A stretch of DNA of 64,000 bases from Vibrio tubiashii (GCF_028551255.1 NZ_CP117029.1:1798001-1862000); one strand, 5' to 3'. Numbered from the stretch's first letter, positions 46,314 to 56,488 are shown. Notes: a model not told the origin generated them from the sequence alone. Program-made: numbers and translations.

Positions 46314-46670
46314 TCAGGCAGCGGCTTCTCTTAGCCGAGCAAAGAAAACAGGATACTTGCTACGGATCTTTCTTTGTTCATCAACCATGATTTTAAAAGT
46401 TGGGCCTTTACGTAATTGAACAATCACTTCATCACGCTCAAAACGCAAGACTGCGCCTTCAATTTCCACGCGACTTTCGTCGTTAAGGTTAAGCATTCCT
46501 TTAATCTCAAGCCCTTTGTACATGGTATTAGAGTTGGCTACCACCATTCTAATGCCACCTTCTGAAACCTCCGCAACCTGAAACAACTCATCTCCGAGCC
46601 TAACAAAAGGCCTAGCGCGCTTCGGGTATCTTAAGCGGTAATACTGTCGTTTCTGTATATAGCTACTCAT
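46314..46670 (-). CDS. PilZ-domain protein (c-di-GMP binding)
   Basis: 118 residues. RQYYRLRYPKR contains the RxxxR of PilZ, and EVSEGGIRMVV is the [DN]xSxxG motif with Glu in place of Asp/Asn at the first position. The rest is a six-stranded barrel (VEIEGAVLRFERDEVIVQL). A single-domain PilZ protein would relay c-di-GMP levels to a motility or matrix target. The Glu substitution could weaken binding, but that is untested. Single gene, minus strand. Confidence 0.85.
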   Translation of the reverse strand: MSSYIQKRQYYRLRYPKRARPFVRLGDELFQVAEVSEGGIRMVVANSNTMYKGLEIKGMLNLNDESRVEIEGAVLRFERDEVIVQLRKGPTFKIMVDEQRKIRSKYPVFFARLREAAA

Positions 46671-46859
46671 GGTCCTGATCCTGCTCCGTGCTACTCATAG
46701 CTAGGTATAATCCCTAAGTATACCCTTTCTACGCAATAAATGATGTAAATAACCACTCGTTATTCTACTTTCACTTTACTATATCGGCAATGAATTGGTT
46801 TTTTGAAGGTTTGAACTGGGTGGGGTTGTGAGATTGTGAGGCTGGTTGGCTAGTTTTGA

Positions 46860-46883
46860 AAAGCCGCTCGGGTGAGCGGCTTT
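46860..46883. terminator. Terminator after the VasX module
   Basis: Perfect 10-bp stem AAAGCCGCTC / GAGCGGCTTT with GGGT loop, 15 bp past the stop of the immunity gene, T-tracts on both strands. Confidence 0.85.
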
Positions 46884-46897
46884 ACTTTTTGTTTCTA

Positions 46898-47995
46898 CTA
46901 GGCTTTAAGTAACTTCAGATTAGCTAGAGTGCCACCAGAATTGTAGTGCTTAATTGCAGCATCTTTCTGCTTCCTTAAATCCTCACTTGGTTTTGCCCAC
47001 TCTTCTCTCGGTAGCGGCTTTGACCACTCATTTACTTCTGGAGGGAAATTTGCCATAGAGATTCGACTATCCCACTCCGAAACAATATAAGGCAGCTTCC
47101 AGAAGCATAAGATATTAAAAGCATAATAACCAAACATATTAAAGTATGAGGCGGTAGGATCTGACATACTCAGAGCAAATAAAGGACGATGGCTTTCTCT
47201 AAATTTTTTTCTTAGCCTATTTCGACTAGCATCAAACGACTTTCTGTCTTCATTTTGAGCTTTTGTGGCCCAATATTCAGGTTCTTCTTCCATATAGCAA
47301 CGAATAATTTCCCACGAGCGCTGCCCTTCTTCCATGAGCCCTACTGGTCTTTTAAACATCCAATAATCTTTACCCGATGAATCCGGCAATGCGATTCCGA
47401 ATGTGACATTTGAGACAATTGCGCTACCTGTAAAGCCTTTGTATATGGACACCCATGAGACAGTTTCCTCCCAAGGGACAATTGTGGGCGTTTTACTTCC
47501 CCCTTCGAAATAACAGACTTCTCTGCGCTGTCGATTAAATCGAATTGGCTTCTGACGTGCTTTTTTTAGAGAAGAATTGATCACCGCACTCCAACCAAAA
47601 GTTGAAGGTAGCATGATAGCTAAAATCAAAGCGCCCCAGTTCTCTTGAATTATTACTGATAGTGTTTTAAAAAATCCCTGATGTGTATCTTTCATTATAT
47701 TTGCACTAAATATAAACACGGACAACACTACGAACGTTGCAAGCATGACCCAAAATATTACTAATTGCGCTTGAAATGCTTTTCCTTGGTTTGACTGGCC
47801 GATATCCATATATGTATCGTTGATTTCTAATATTTGGTTTGATTCACCTAAACTATTAGGAGAAACTCTCACCGAAGGTAATGGCTTCGGTGAAAAGAAC
47901 AGAGCCTCGCCTAAAGGGTAAGTGCGAACTTCTCCAGCAAGGGGACGTTGCTCTTTTAAGTTAAAGTCCTGTTCTATGCTTTGGTCTTTAGTCAC
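46898..47995 (-). CDS. TsiV2-like membrane immunity protein for the VasX-like toxin
   Basis: 365 residues, start GTG at 47995, one base past the toxin stop. A soluble N-terminus is followed by two membrane helices (~76-98 and ~119-140). The soluble C-terminal region RFNRQRREVCYFEGGS..WEETVSW is like DUF6708-type proteins as I recall them. In V. cholerae the gene after vasX (tsiV2) encodes a membrane protein that blocks VasX pores; position and topology agree here. Sequence identity to TsiV2 was not tested. It protects the producer and siblings, if correct. Confidence 0.75.
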   Translation of the reverse strand: MTKDQSIEQDFNLKEQRPLAGEVRTYPLGEALFFSPKPLPSVRVSPNSLGESNQILEINDTYMDIGQSNQGKAFQAQLVIFWVMLATFVVLSVFIFSANIMKDTHQGFFKTLSVIIQENWGALILAIMLPSTFGWSAVINSSLKKARQKPIRFNRQRREVCYFEGGSKTPTIVPWEETVSWVSIYKGFTGSAIVSNVTFGIALPDSSGKDYWMFKRPVGLMEEGQRSWEIIRCYMEEEPEYWATKAQNEDRKSFDASRNRLRKKFRESHRPLFALSMSDPTASYFNMFGYYAFNILCFWKLPYIVSEWDSRISMANFPPEVNEWSKPLPREEWAKPSEDLRKQKDAAIKHYNSGGTLANLKLLKA

Positions 47996-47996
47996 G

Positions 47997-50900
47997 TTAT
48001 ACGCCTTGTAATTTCAATTGACTTGTCGTTAGCGGTAATAAGTTATCACGTACAATGTTTTTTGCTTTTAGCATACTTACTTCACTCAAAAGTCCGAGTC
48101 GGTTTAAACTCGTAGTTTGGTAACGCACAACAGTTGTTTCTGACGAATCCGGTGTTGGAAGATAATGCAATTCTACGCCGATACCATGATGAGCATTCGC
48201 TTCGCGAGGGAAAATTGGAAGTCCGATCTCAAGTGGCTCATTTGATGAACTCAAACAGACCCATTGCTGTCCTGCAGCTTCAGTCCAGGGCTGCCATTTG
48301 TTTCTTTGATGATCAACAAGCCAATAGACCGCTATTTCAATACCAGCGTTATCAAGTTCATTGACAGTAATGCCAGGCATTAACAATGATAAAGCATTTC
48401 CTGCAGGAAGTTGTTGAATTGACATGGTTGGTTTAGAACTGATTCTAGCCAGTTGCTCGTTGCTTACTTGAAGTGAATTGTTTCTTGGTGTGTCTCCCCA
48501 TAAACTGTCTCTAAACCATTGCATATAGTCCGACAAACTAAAGTAGTTGTACCCTGCCGTAACCCCAAGTTGAATTGCAGACACAACCAAGCCAATCATA
48601 TTAACTCTTATGCCAATCGAGAGAAGTCGGCTACTACTGCTTGCCCAGATAGCGGCCCTTGCAGCACTTTCTGTTTGCATTACAGCCACTCCTACTTGAG
48701 CACTTCGATATAGTCCCAAGCCATTTACTACCGTCATACTAGATTCGGCAAAAAGATCTGTACTATGTTTAATAATTGACGCTGTTTTTCCTTTTGATAG
48801 TGCTTCCACCAATTGACTGCCTGATTCATATGCTTTCATCGTTGACGACACCATACCAAACAGATATGCACTGCCACCTAGAGCAGCAGTCCATCGACCT
48901 AAATTAGCTCTGTAAGCTAGCTTTGAATTGATGTGGTTAACACTATTGAGCGCAGCCTTATCATAATTAGACCTCAAACCTTGCGCAAAGCCGAAAGTGG
49001 CACTTAATGCTGAAGTTGTGTCTCTTATTAAAGATACTATACTCACGTTCTTGTTAGAGCTTGTTAAATTGGAGTAACTATTAATGGCATTATATACTGC
49101 AAAAAAGGTGATAACTGCTGATAACCCATCCCAACCGCTAAGATAATTCCAAGATCTGACTTTACTAATCGAACGATAATCTGAAGCCATCAGTTTAACA
49201 TCAAGTTTTTGAGCTTCGCTTAGGCCTTTTATATAAAATCCCGCCTTTTCAGAGCCTTCTCCAAATGGAGAAATTGATTCATAGATTTTTGTTTCAAGCT
49301 CGGAAAGTTTGACTTGATTAGCCTTGTGACTTTCGTTAAGGGCATCTACATCAGGCTTACCCGAACGACCTTTTTTTCTATGTTCTGCCCACACTTGACG
49401 TATTGTATTTTTCAAGGAGGTATTGTCTTTTCGGATCTTGGTTGCTTGTTCAGTAAGAGTATTGAATTTACTCATTTCCTTCTCACTTGCAAAACCAAGA
49501 GTTATGTCCGTATTTCTATAGGCTTGCAGTACGCCAAGCCATGCAGCACCCGTGTGACTACGCAAGACTTCTGAGGGATTGAAGTCCTGAACACTACTTA
49601 CTTTTTGAAAAAAAGTTTCAATAGTGTTTGTTAAGCCAATCGTATTAGCCGGAACGTATGTTGAATCAATAAGTTGCGAAAAACTATTTAAACCGTCGTT
49701 CGTTTGAATAACTTCATGAGGCCTAAACTGCTCATTGAAGATGGTATTCAGTTCTGTCCCGATATGGTTAAGTTCAGTGAGATCTTTCTTATAAGTAGCG
49801 ATGAGCTTCGCTTCTGTTATTTTTTTACTAATGGCTTCTGTCAGTTTATCGTATTCATCAGCAGAAAGCGTAAATAATGCTCGATAGCTAGCGACCCAAG
49901 GCATTTCTTCTAGTTTTTCAGCAACTAACTGGCTAGCAGCATCATTCCAACACAGATCCTGAATACAACTATATTCGGCAGCTAGTAACTCTTCTAACTG
50001 TTTGTTAGTACTTGAGTCAAAGTACCAAGCTGCAAAGTAAAAGCGCTCAAACAAATCTATGCGATCTTTGGATATTGAATTCAGCCTTTCATCCCAAAAT
50101 GCGAGTTTCTTTCTTTCTTTTTCTAAAAAATTTTCCATTTCATCTTGATGTATTAGCTCTCGAATTCCTTTCTTACCATGTGACGCGTTCCAGATTTTCC
50201 ATGAGCTAACTCCATTGAGGTCATTGTCAAATTGCTCTTGGATGTCATAGATTAGATCGCGATATTTATCCATAACTTCATCGCCGAGGACTTTTTCCAT
50301 TGCGCGATACTTTTCACCAACAGAAGGACGCATATAATCACTACGTTTATCGTCGTATTCTTGTATCCAATTTACAACGCTCTCCTTCTGGTATTCTGAA
50401 AGTTCATCCGTAAACTCTTTATTCCCCAGCATTGCAGCAAGAGCGTCAACTTTCTCTGGTGATACCTGCAACTGAGTTTCAATATACGAACCTTCGACAT
50501 ATTTTTGATATTGCTTTTCGTCAGACTGCCAATTCTCCAACGATTTTGCGACCAATCCCTGATAGCTTGCTAAGTCTCTTAACACTCCTATATCATCATT
50601 GAACACTAAATAAAGATGATCTTCTCGATACTCAGCGAGAACCGAACTGCTGATAGTTGAGAAATCTGTTTGTCTAAATAACGACTTATGCTCCCATTCA
50701 TATGGCTGGTAATCTAGGTCACTCGTATTAGTTTCCGGCTGCTCTGAACATTCAGCAATGAGCACTGATGCTTGTTTTGGTGTTAACAGATCTGTTCCAC
50801 CATTAATCGCATCAAAGCCAGATAGGTTTACCTTTTGCATAAAACGTAATCTGTCTTTATCTGACCCAATTACTTGAGAACATTTCTTGGCAGTCCATTG

Positions 50901-51293
50901 CAGTTCAGAATAGGAACAGTAAATAACATCACACCTTTCAAAAATTAAGTTTGCTTCTCCGATTGACGTTGTTCGTTCATCACTATTTACTTCAGAATCT
51001 TGCCAAAGTAGTTTCGTGATTTTCCCAGCCTCTACTCTATACTCGTGAAGAATCCACGTACTATCACTTTTTACCAATACATAGATCCAACCATCACGTA
51101 GCAACCTAATACCTAAAGGCTTTGATTCGGTCTCGAAAGGTATTTTTGTGTGTTCTTTGGCGGATAAAGTTTCGACCAATCCGTATCTAACAGGAACTAG
51201 TTGAATTTTATTTTTCTTAAGAGGACAAGTACCCGCTGGGTCTTGAGCATCTTTTGTCTGACCCGATTTAGCGTCATCATTTGGGGTGCTCAT
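47997..51293 (-). CDS. vasX: VasX-like pore-forming T6SS toxin
   Basis: 1098 residues, close to V. cholerae VasX (about 1085). The N-terminal VasX domain begins CPLKKNKIQLVPVRYGLVE and continues with RLLRDGWIYVLVK. A long alpha-helical middle follows. The C-terminal region has several hydrophobic helices (~720-900; SGWDGLSAVITFFAVYNAI, TAALGGSAYLFGMVSSTM, IGIRVNMIGLVVSAIQLGV) that fit membrane insertion, as in colicin-like toxins. It depolarises target cell membranes, including eukaryotic cells in V. cholerae. It overlaps the VasW-like adaptor (ATGA) and is followed by the immunity gene. Homology by motif and synteny; activity inferred. Confidence 0.88.
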   Translation of the reverse strand: MSTPNDDAKSGQTKDAQDPAGTCPLKKNKIQLVPVRYGLVETLSAKEHTKIPFETESKPLGIRLLRDGWIYVLVKSDSTWILHEYRVEAGKITKLLWQDSEVNSDERTTSIGEANLIFERCDVIYCSYSELQWTAKKCSQVIGSDKDRLRFMQKVNLSGFDAINGGTDLLTPKQASVLIAECSEQPETNTSDLDYQPYEWEHKSLFRQTDFSTISSSVLAEYREDHLYLVFNDDIGVLRDLASYQGLVAKSLENWQSDEKQYQKYVEGSYIETQLQVSPEKVDALAAMLGNKEFTDELSEYQKESVVNWIQEYDDKRSDYMRPSVGEKYRAMEKVLGDEVMDKYRDLIYDIQEQFDNDLNGVSSWKIWNASHGKKGIRELIHQDEMENFLEKERKKLAFWDERLNSISKDRIDLFERFYFAAWYFDSSTNKQLEELLAAEYSCIQDLCWNDAASQLVAEKLEEMPWVASYRALFTLSADEYDKLTEAISKKITEAKLIATYKKDLTELNHIGTELNTIFNEQFRPHEVIQTNDGLNSFSQLIDSTYVPANTIGLTNTIETFFQKVSSVQDFNPSEVLRSHTGAAWLGVLQAYRNTDITLGFASEKEMSKFNTLTEQATKIRKDNTSLKNTIRQVWAEHRKKGRSGKPDVDALNESHKANQVKLSELETKIYESISPFGEGSEKAGFYIKGLSEAQKLDVKLMASDYRSISKVRSWNYLSGWDGLSAVITFFAVYNAINSYSNLTSSNKNVSIVSLIRDTTSALSATFGFAQGLRSNYDKAALNSVNHINSKLAYRANLGRWTAALGGSAYLFGMVSSTMKAYESGSQLVEALSKGKTASIIKHSTDLFAESSMTVVNGLGLYRSAQVGVAVMQTESAARAAIWASSSSRLLSIGIRVNMIGLVVSAIQLGVTAGYNYFSLSDYMQWFRDSLWGDTPRNNSLQVSNEQLARISSKPTMSIQQLPAGNALSLLMPGITVNELDNAGIEIAVYWLVDHQRNKWQPWTEAAGQQWVCLSSSNEPLEIGLPIFPREANAHHGIGVELHYLPTPDSSETTVVRYQTTSLNRLGLLSEVSMLKAKNIVRDNLLPLTTSQLKLQGV

Positions 51294-52165
51294 ACTTGTT
51301 TCTCCTGAGTAATAATATGATTTGAGTATGCTTGGGCAAGTTCGGAAGCGGCTTCTATTCTTTGAGATGGCGTTTTCTGAGATGGCATTTCAATGAGTTG
51401 GTAAATATCTGGATAAACTTTTTGATCTAGGAACTTATCCTCACCCAAGAAACCTATAACATTCATGTACATTAGGAGGTCACGTTCAGAAGTAAAACCT
51501 TTGTCATAGGCTGTTAACGCGTGTTGTTCGACCCAAGATACACTATCAGCGCAATTCTCAAGTAAAGTTGGAAACCACTTAAAAACATGCTGGGTGAGCT
51601 TTTCAACTGTGGTATTCCAAGAAACTCTCCCAAGTAGAGCCCATTGCTCGTCAGAAATCTTCAGATTCTTATCATTAAAATCTATATCTGGAGCCTGTTC
51701 AGTCTTCCACTCTTTACGAGTCGGTATCCATACCTTGGATATATCGTTCCAGAACTGAGGAGTGCGAGTTGAGTAAAAGACCCAAGCGCATTCAGAGTGT
51801 GCCATTTTTACGTAAACCTTACTACCATACGGCGACTCTGCGATGATCAGGTTTCTGTAGTTTTCACAGATACGCTCCATAGAGTGGCTAGAAGCAATAA
51901 AATAGCCAGCCATTGGATTATTCTGGTCAAAAAACCAATCTTTCACGCTCTTGGATGCATGCACAACATACGGTGTTACTTCGAGAAGCTGATCGTAAGG
52001 CGCTTTCATGTAGATTGGCTCTAAAATGAGTGGGCCATCCAAAGAATAGAGCTTCGATGCTAAATCTCTGATCTGGCTCCCATCAATGACGAGATACAAC
52101 TGCTCACCTCGTACTAAGTCAAAAGTTAGCCCTGATTCCAAAAATGCATTGTTAAGACTATCCAT
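51290..52165 (-). CDS. vasW: VasW-like DUF4123 adaptor
   Basis: 291 residues with the DUF4123 pattern: GEQLYLVIDGSQIRDLASKLYSLDG, PILEPIYMKAPYDQLLEVTPYVV-like N-terminal core and AGYFIASSHSMERICENYRNLII. DUF4123 proteins load a specific effector on VgrG; in V. cholerae VasW is needed for VasX secretion. It overlaps vgrG by 8 bp and vasX by 4 bp. It differs clearly from the DUF4123 protein at 1568-2353, in line with a different cargo. Confidence 0.88.
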   Translation of the reverse strand: MDSLNNAFLESGLTFDLVRGEQLYLVIDGSQIRDLASKLYSLDGPLILEPIYMKAPYDQLLEVTPYVVHASKSVKDWFFDQNNPMAGYFIASSHSMERICENYRNLIIAESPYGSKVYVKMAHSECAWVFYSTRTPQFWNDISKVWIPTRKEWKTEQAPDIDFNDKNLKISDEQWALLGRVSWNTTVEKLTQHVFKWFPTLLENCADSVSWVEQHALTAYDKGFTSERDLLMYMNVIGFLGEDKFLDQKVYPDIYQLIEMPSQKTPSQRIEAASELAQAYSNHIITQEKQV

Positions 52166-54251
52166 CTGTATTTAACTCTTCACACACTTCACATACTGGT
52201 TCTGACCCTTTCAGCGCTTCAATTTGTCTACTTTTTAACAGTGAGCTCATCGAATCTTGTGTTGACGTTACCTTTGGTGACGAAACCTCCTCCGGCGCCA
52301 CCAGCTCTTCTAAACCCAAAGGTAAAACAGGTGCTACCCCACCGTAGCCGCTGCCGCTTCCTGCGCTGCCACCAGAGTTAAGGTTGATAGCAGAGCCAAC
52401 GACGTGAACACCGCCGGCATCGACTTTAACGAAGCTTCCACCCGCTTTAATTGTAATGGCGCTACCCGCATCCAAAACGATTTTGTTGCCTGCTTTTAGG
52501 TGTACTTCGTCACCTGCATCGATAGCCGTTTTGCTTTTCACCTTTTGTTGCAGTCCACCACCAATATTGACTGACTTGTCGGCGAGCACTCTTTCACGGA
52601 GTTCGCCTTGGACTGTTAAGTGCCGATTGTTTTTGGTCAGCTCAAACTGGTCGTTTTCTACGGTGAGATGTTTGTCATGCTTAATTTCTAACGAATGATC
52701 GTTTTTTACCTCTATGTCGAAGTCTTTCTGCGCATGAACATAGATACGTTCTTTGTCCGCTTGGTCTTCAAAGCTCAATTCATTGAAGCCCAGTCCTTGG
52801 TAGGTCTCTGTTCGAATCGCGGTTTTAGTTTTATGTTCCGGGAGTGAATAGGGAGGAACATTCGTTGCGTGGTAAGTTCGACCCGTAATGATCGGTTGGT
52901 CCGGATCGCCATTTAAGAAAGAAACGATAACCTCATGGCCTACGCGTGGTAGTGCGATCATCCCATATTGATTACCCGCCCAGCCTTGCGACACTCTCAC
53001 CCAACATGAGCTATTTTCATCATTGTTCGAATAGCGATCCCAATGGAAATGCACTTTTACTCGGCCGTACTCATCACAATAGATGTCTTCCCCTTCCGGG
53101 CCAGCTACGGTCGCTACCATTGGTCCGTCGACCTGAGGTTTTACAGTTGGTTCAGCTTGCCAAACATAATCTGTCGGTATCACTTTAAACTGATTGCTAT
53201 AAGCAGTTTCACCACTACCACCTTCTTCTTCTAGAGCTTGAGGCTGCTTTCCGACATGTTCTACACAAACAACTAACCATTCACGATTCACTTCAGCGGT
53301 AATGTGTTCTTGTAGTTCAAACTTTTTGCCAGCAATAAGACCAGCATGGTTACTTTTCCCTAACGCAGTTCTTGCGTCTCGACGCAGGTACGCTAGGCGC
53401 GCAGTATTAAACAAAGTTCCTGATGCGTCGTCTTTAAATCTCCCTGGGAAATCAAAGTGTTCGTATACGTCTGCTCTTTGGTAATCCATTCTAGTGCCGC
53501 GTGCTTTTTGGGCAAACGTATAAGTCGGCTTTTTAAAACTGTAGTCTTGAAGGTCGTTGTGACTGACTTCGCTGCGCACCCGAGTAGAAAACGTATTAAT
53601 GAAAGGCTGCTCAACCACTCCCCCACTTATGCTGTTGTAAGGAATGGGCTGTGACAGTTTGAGAAGACCATCGTTAGCATCGGTAAATAAAAGCGTGTGT
53701 TTGCCTTGCTCATGAACAAAGCTATATACCATGCCTTCTTCTGCAGCCAGTCGATGGAGGAAGTCGAGATCAGACTCTCGATATTGAACGCAAAACTCTC
53801 GCTGGCTGTGCTCGTTCTTTAGCACAAAAGCGTATTCATTGATGCCCATTTCTTGCAGCAAAACTGACAGAATTTCGGGTACCGTTTTTAACTGGAAGAT
53901 ACGTGAATTACGTCGTAGTGCGAGTCGCTCTAGTGCTGGCACCATAGTCAGGGTATAGAAGGTATGATGATGACCTGTGTCCCCCTTACCAAATTGACGC
54001 ACGATGCCATTTAGCCGCTGAACAATCACCCCATCTCTCACGATTTCAAAGTCAACGCAGCGATCAACAATATCGTTAGCCGATAGGTTAGGTTGACGGC
54101 TAGCAAGTTGAAATTCGAAGCGAAAGCCATTGCAGTCAACACCATTACTTAACTTCGTGTGCGAGAACGAATCTCGACCCGAATACTCGATAACACGCAA
54201 TGTGTCTGGCTCTTGTCCATCGATTTGAATATTGAAGCTAAGCGTTGGCAT
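52158..54251 (-). CDS. vgrG: Type VI secretion spike protein VgrG (VasX module)
   Basis: 697 residues with the same gp27/gp5/needle plan as the other VgrG (GDTGHHHTFYTLTMVPALERL, GRVKVHFHWDRYSNNDENSSCWVRV, FLNGDPDQPIITGRTYHATN, GNKIVLDAGSAITIKAGGSFV). After GGSAGSGSGYGG a ~65-residue tail diverges from the first VgrG and ends in a Cys-x-x-Cys (VCEVCEELNTDG). No effector domain is attached. It probably carries the VasX-like toxin through the VasW-like adaptor. A sigma-54 promoter lies 56 bp upstream. Confidence 0.95.
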   Translation of the reverse strand: MPTLSFNIQIDGQEPDTLRVIEYSGRDSFSHTKLSNGVDCNGFRFEFQLASRQPNLSANDIVDRCVDFEIVRDGVIVQRLNGIVRQFGKGDTGHHHTFYTLTMVPALERLALRRNSRIFQLKTVPEILSVLLQEMGINEYAFVLKNEHSQREFCVQYRESDLDFLHRLAAEEGMVYSFVHEQGKHTLLFTDANDGLLKLSQPIPYNSISGGVVEQPFINTFSTRVRSEVSHNDLQDYSFKKPTYTFAQKARGTRMDYQRADVYEHFDFPGRFKDDASGTLFNTARLAYLRRDARTALGKSNHAGLIAGKKFELQEHITAEVNREWLVVCVEHVGKQPQALEEEGGSGETAYSNQFKVIPTDYVWQAEPTVKPQVDGPMVATVAGPEGEDIYCDEYGRVKVHFHWDRYSNNDENSSCWVRVSQGWAGNQYGMIALPRVGHEVIVSFLNGDPDQPIITGRTYHATNVPPYSLPEHKTKTAIRTETYQGLGFNELSFEDQADKERIYVHAQKDFDIEVKNDHSLEIKHDKHLTVENDQFELTKNNRHLTVQGELRERVLADKSVNIGGGLQQKVKSKTAIDAGDEVHLKAGNKIVLDAGSAITIKAGGSFVKVDAGGVHVVGSAINLNSGGSAGSGSGYGGVAPVLPLGLEELVAPEEVSSPKVTSTQDSMSSLLKSRQIEALKGSEPVCEVCEELNTDG

Positions 54252-54306
54252 TGTAACGTCCTTCTATTAGAGGCTTTGGACAGAAAACTATCCGAAGCAG
54301 TTACAA

Positions 54307-54322
54307 AGCAAACTTAATACCA
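54307..54322 (-). promoter_or_regulatory. Sigma-54 promoter of the second vgrG module
   Basis: The minus strand reads TGGTATTAAGTTTGCT with GG and GC 10 bp apart, 56 bp before the vgrG start. It resembles the promoter of the other module at 4458-4473 over the whole -24/-12 region. Confidence 0.75.
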
Positions 54323-54392
54323 ATCGTAATTATCAAAGTTTCAATAACTTACGTCGTTTCGAGACCTTCAATGAGCAACGAATTACCTCAAT

Positions 54393-54410
54393 CAAGCAAA
54401 CTCTTGCTCA
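54393..54410. promoter_or_regulatory. Palindromic upstream activator site, copy 2
   Basis: The minus strand reads TGAGCAAGAGTTTGCTTG. It differs from copy 1 (4524-4541) by one base. It is 87 bp upstream of the centre of the sigma-54 promoter, 20 bp (about two helical turns) further than in copy 1. Confidence 0.6.
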
Positions 54411-54503
54411 GAAAGACCAATTAGTTAGCTAGCCAACAATTAATTATTATCCACCAAACACTTACAGTCTGGTATGGTGTAACCTTGGTTGTGCTTAGAC
54501 TAG

Positions 54504-55472
54504 ATGGAACTAATGGATATTCTTAACCAATTGCAATTTTCTCTCTCAATTACCGGGCCTATTTGTTTGATGCTTATATTGGGAATCGTGTTTAAGCGCA
54601 TTGGTTTAATTAACGAAAACTTTATTGATGTCGGCTCAAAGCTGGTCTTCAAAGTGACACTCCCTACGATGTTGTTTTTGAGCATCGTGGTATCTGAACA
54701 CGACTTTTATGCGGCCAGTAGCTTTATTGCTTTTGGCGTTGTCTCTAGTGTGTTGTTTTTTATCTTATCCTTCATCGCTGTTAAAGGTCTTTTTTCCCCA
54801 TCGCCAGATCAAGGCGTTATTGTACAAGGTAGTTTCAGAGCCAATACGGGCATCATTGGCATAGCTTATGTGGCTAACGCCTTCGGAGAACAAGGCGTCG
54901 CGTTGGGCGCGATCTACGTGGCCGCCATCACTCTTACCTACAACATTCTGGCGGTGATCTGTTTGACACCCAAAGGTGCCGAGTCTGGTGAGAGCGTTGG
55001 AAAAATGATGATCTCCACCCTGACAAAGAACCCGTTAATCATATCTATCCTTCTTGGACTGGTAGTTTACCTGCTCTCCATTCCTGTTCCTGATATCGCA
55101 GTGGATGCGGGTAACTACCTCGCCAAAATGACCCTCCCCCTAGCATTATTATGTACTGGCGGCTCACTTAATTTAGGTTCATTGAAAAAGGAGCCCGGAC
55201 CCTCTTGGTTTGCCAGCAGCAATAAGTTGGTGATAGCCCCCGTTCTCATCACAACTTCTGCTTATTGGCTTGGATTTCGCGGCCTTGAGCTTGGTGTTTT
55301 GTTCTTTATGAATGCTGCCCCCGTTGCCGCAGCAAGCTACGTGATGGCTCGCTCAATGGGAGGAAATTCCACTCTAGCCGCCAACATCATTGCTTTATCC
55401 ACCGTACTATCGACTTTAACGTGCACAGTGGGTGTCCTCATGCTTCTTGGCTTAGATCTAATGCATACATAG
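54504..55472 (+). CDS. AEC-family (auxin efflux carrier type) permease
   Basis: 322 residues, ten membrane helices in two halves, as in AEC transporters (GPICLMLILGIVFKRIGLI, FKVTLPTMLFLSIV, GSFRANTGIIGIAYV; second half KMTLPLALLCTGGSLNLG, ITTSAYWLGFRGLELG). These move organic anions or malonate/malate-like solutes; the substrate is open. An ATG three codons later, just past GGAA, may be the true start. Single gene, divergent from the VgrG module. Confidence 0.85.
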   Translation: MELMDILNQLQFSLSITGPICLMLILGIVFKRIGLINENFIDVGSKLVFKVTLPTMLFLSIVVSEHDFYAASSFIAFGVVSSVLFFILSFIAVKGLFSPSPDQGVIVQGSFRANTGIIGIAYVANAFGEQGVALGAIYVAAITLTYNILAVICLTPKGAESGESVGKMMISTLTKNPLIISILLGLVVYLLSIPVPDIAVDAGNYLAKMTLPLALLCTGGSLNLGSLKKEPGPSWFASSNKLVIAPVLITTSAYWLGFRGLELGVLFFMNAAPVAAASYVMARSMGGNSTLAANIIALSTVLSTLTCTVGVLMLLGLDLMHT

Positions 55473-55595
55473 AACCAATGTAAGACACTGTTATATAAGC
55501 ATTTTAATAACTAAATAAAGTAACAAAATCTTTGCTTTACTTTTAGAAGGTTTAGGCTTAGATTTCGCTCAATTATTACCCTTTTTGAGACTACT

Positions 55596-56486
55596 ATGCC
55601 TGAGCAGCGTTTAGGCAATGGAATGGCCGCTTTTTCATTTTTACTATGGGGCCTGTTGCCACTTTATTATCAATTTTTGCCTAACGCCGCGACGGATGAA
55701 TTGCTGGCGATGCGTTTGATTGCCTCGGTACCGCTCGGAGCGTTGATTGTACTAGGCGTGACAAAGCGTCTACCTGACATACGTGCGATCTGGGCAGACA
55801 AGCGTTCCCTCGCCTATACCACTGCGGCCACAATCATGATGTCGATCTCGTGGTGTGCCTTTACGTGGGCGCTGACCAATGATCGAGTCATTGATGCTAG
55901 CCTAGGCTTCTTTATCAGCCCGATTACTATGATGGCACTCGGTGTGTTTTTCTTGAAAGAGTCACTGTCCATTGGCAAAAAAGTCGCTCTAGTCCTCGCT
56001 TGTATTGGTCTCACCTATCAAATCATCCACTATGGCGAGATCCCTTATATTGCGCTGACAATGGCAATTTTCTTTACCTTTTATGGTTGGTGTAAAAAGA
56101 AAATCAACTATAACTGGAGTACCGGACTGTATGTTGAAGCCTTGGTGTTGTTGCCTATCGCACTTTTCTATATGGGCTACAAAGAAGTGACGGTGGGTAC
56201 TGAGTCTTTGCATCAAGAAGCAACCACGCTTGCACTATATTTGGGTGCAGCCCCTGCCACTCTACTTCCTTTGGTGTTTTACTCAATTGCGATTCGATTA
56301 ACCACCATGTCGACCATTGGATTAATGCAATACATCGAGCCGAGTATTCAGTTCTTCATCGCGATTTACTTGTTTGGAGAGGCCTTTGATGAGGTGAAGT
56401 TAGTCAGCTTTAGCTTTATATGGGCGGGGCTAATCTTTACCATTTTTGACAGTTTACGCTTTAAATATACCGCCAAGTACAGATAG
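55596..56486 (+). CDS. rarD: RarD-like EamA/DMT-superfamily transporter
   Basis: 296 residues, ten helices in two EamA repeats. It opens MAAFSFLLWGLLPLYYQFL, with TATIMMSISWCAFTWALTND, ASLGFFISPITMMALGVFFLKE and YFNIPSIQFF-like SIQFFIAIYLFGEAFD. The motif order matches RarD, a DMT-type transporter first tied to chloramphenicol sensitivity. The true substrate is unknown. The terminator lies shared with the convergent antiporter gene. Confidence 0.85.
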   Translation: MPEQRLGNGMAAFSFLLWGLLPLYYQFLPNAATDELLAMRLIASVPLGALIVLGVTKRLPDIRAIWADKRSLAYTTAATIMMSISWCAFTWALTNDRVIDASLGFFISPITMMALGVFFLKESLSIGKKVALVLACIGLTYQIIHYGEIPYIALTMAIFFTFYGWCKKKINYNWSTGLYVEALVLLPIALFYMGYKEVTVGTESLHQEATTLALYLGAAPATLLPLVFYSIAIRLTTMSTIGLMQYIEPSIQFFIAIYLFGEAFDEVKLVSFSFIWAGLIFTIFDSLRFKYTAKYR

Positions 56487-56488
56487 AA

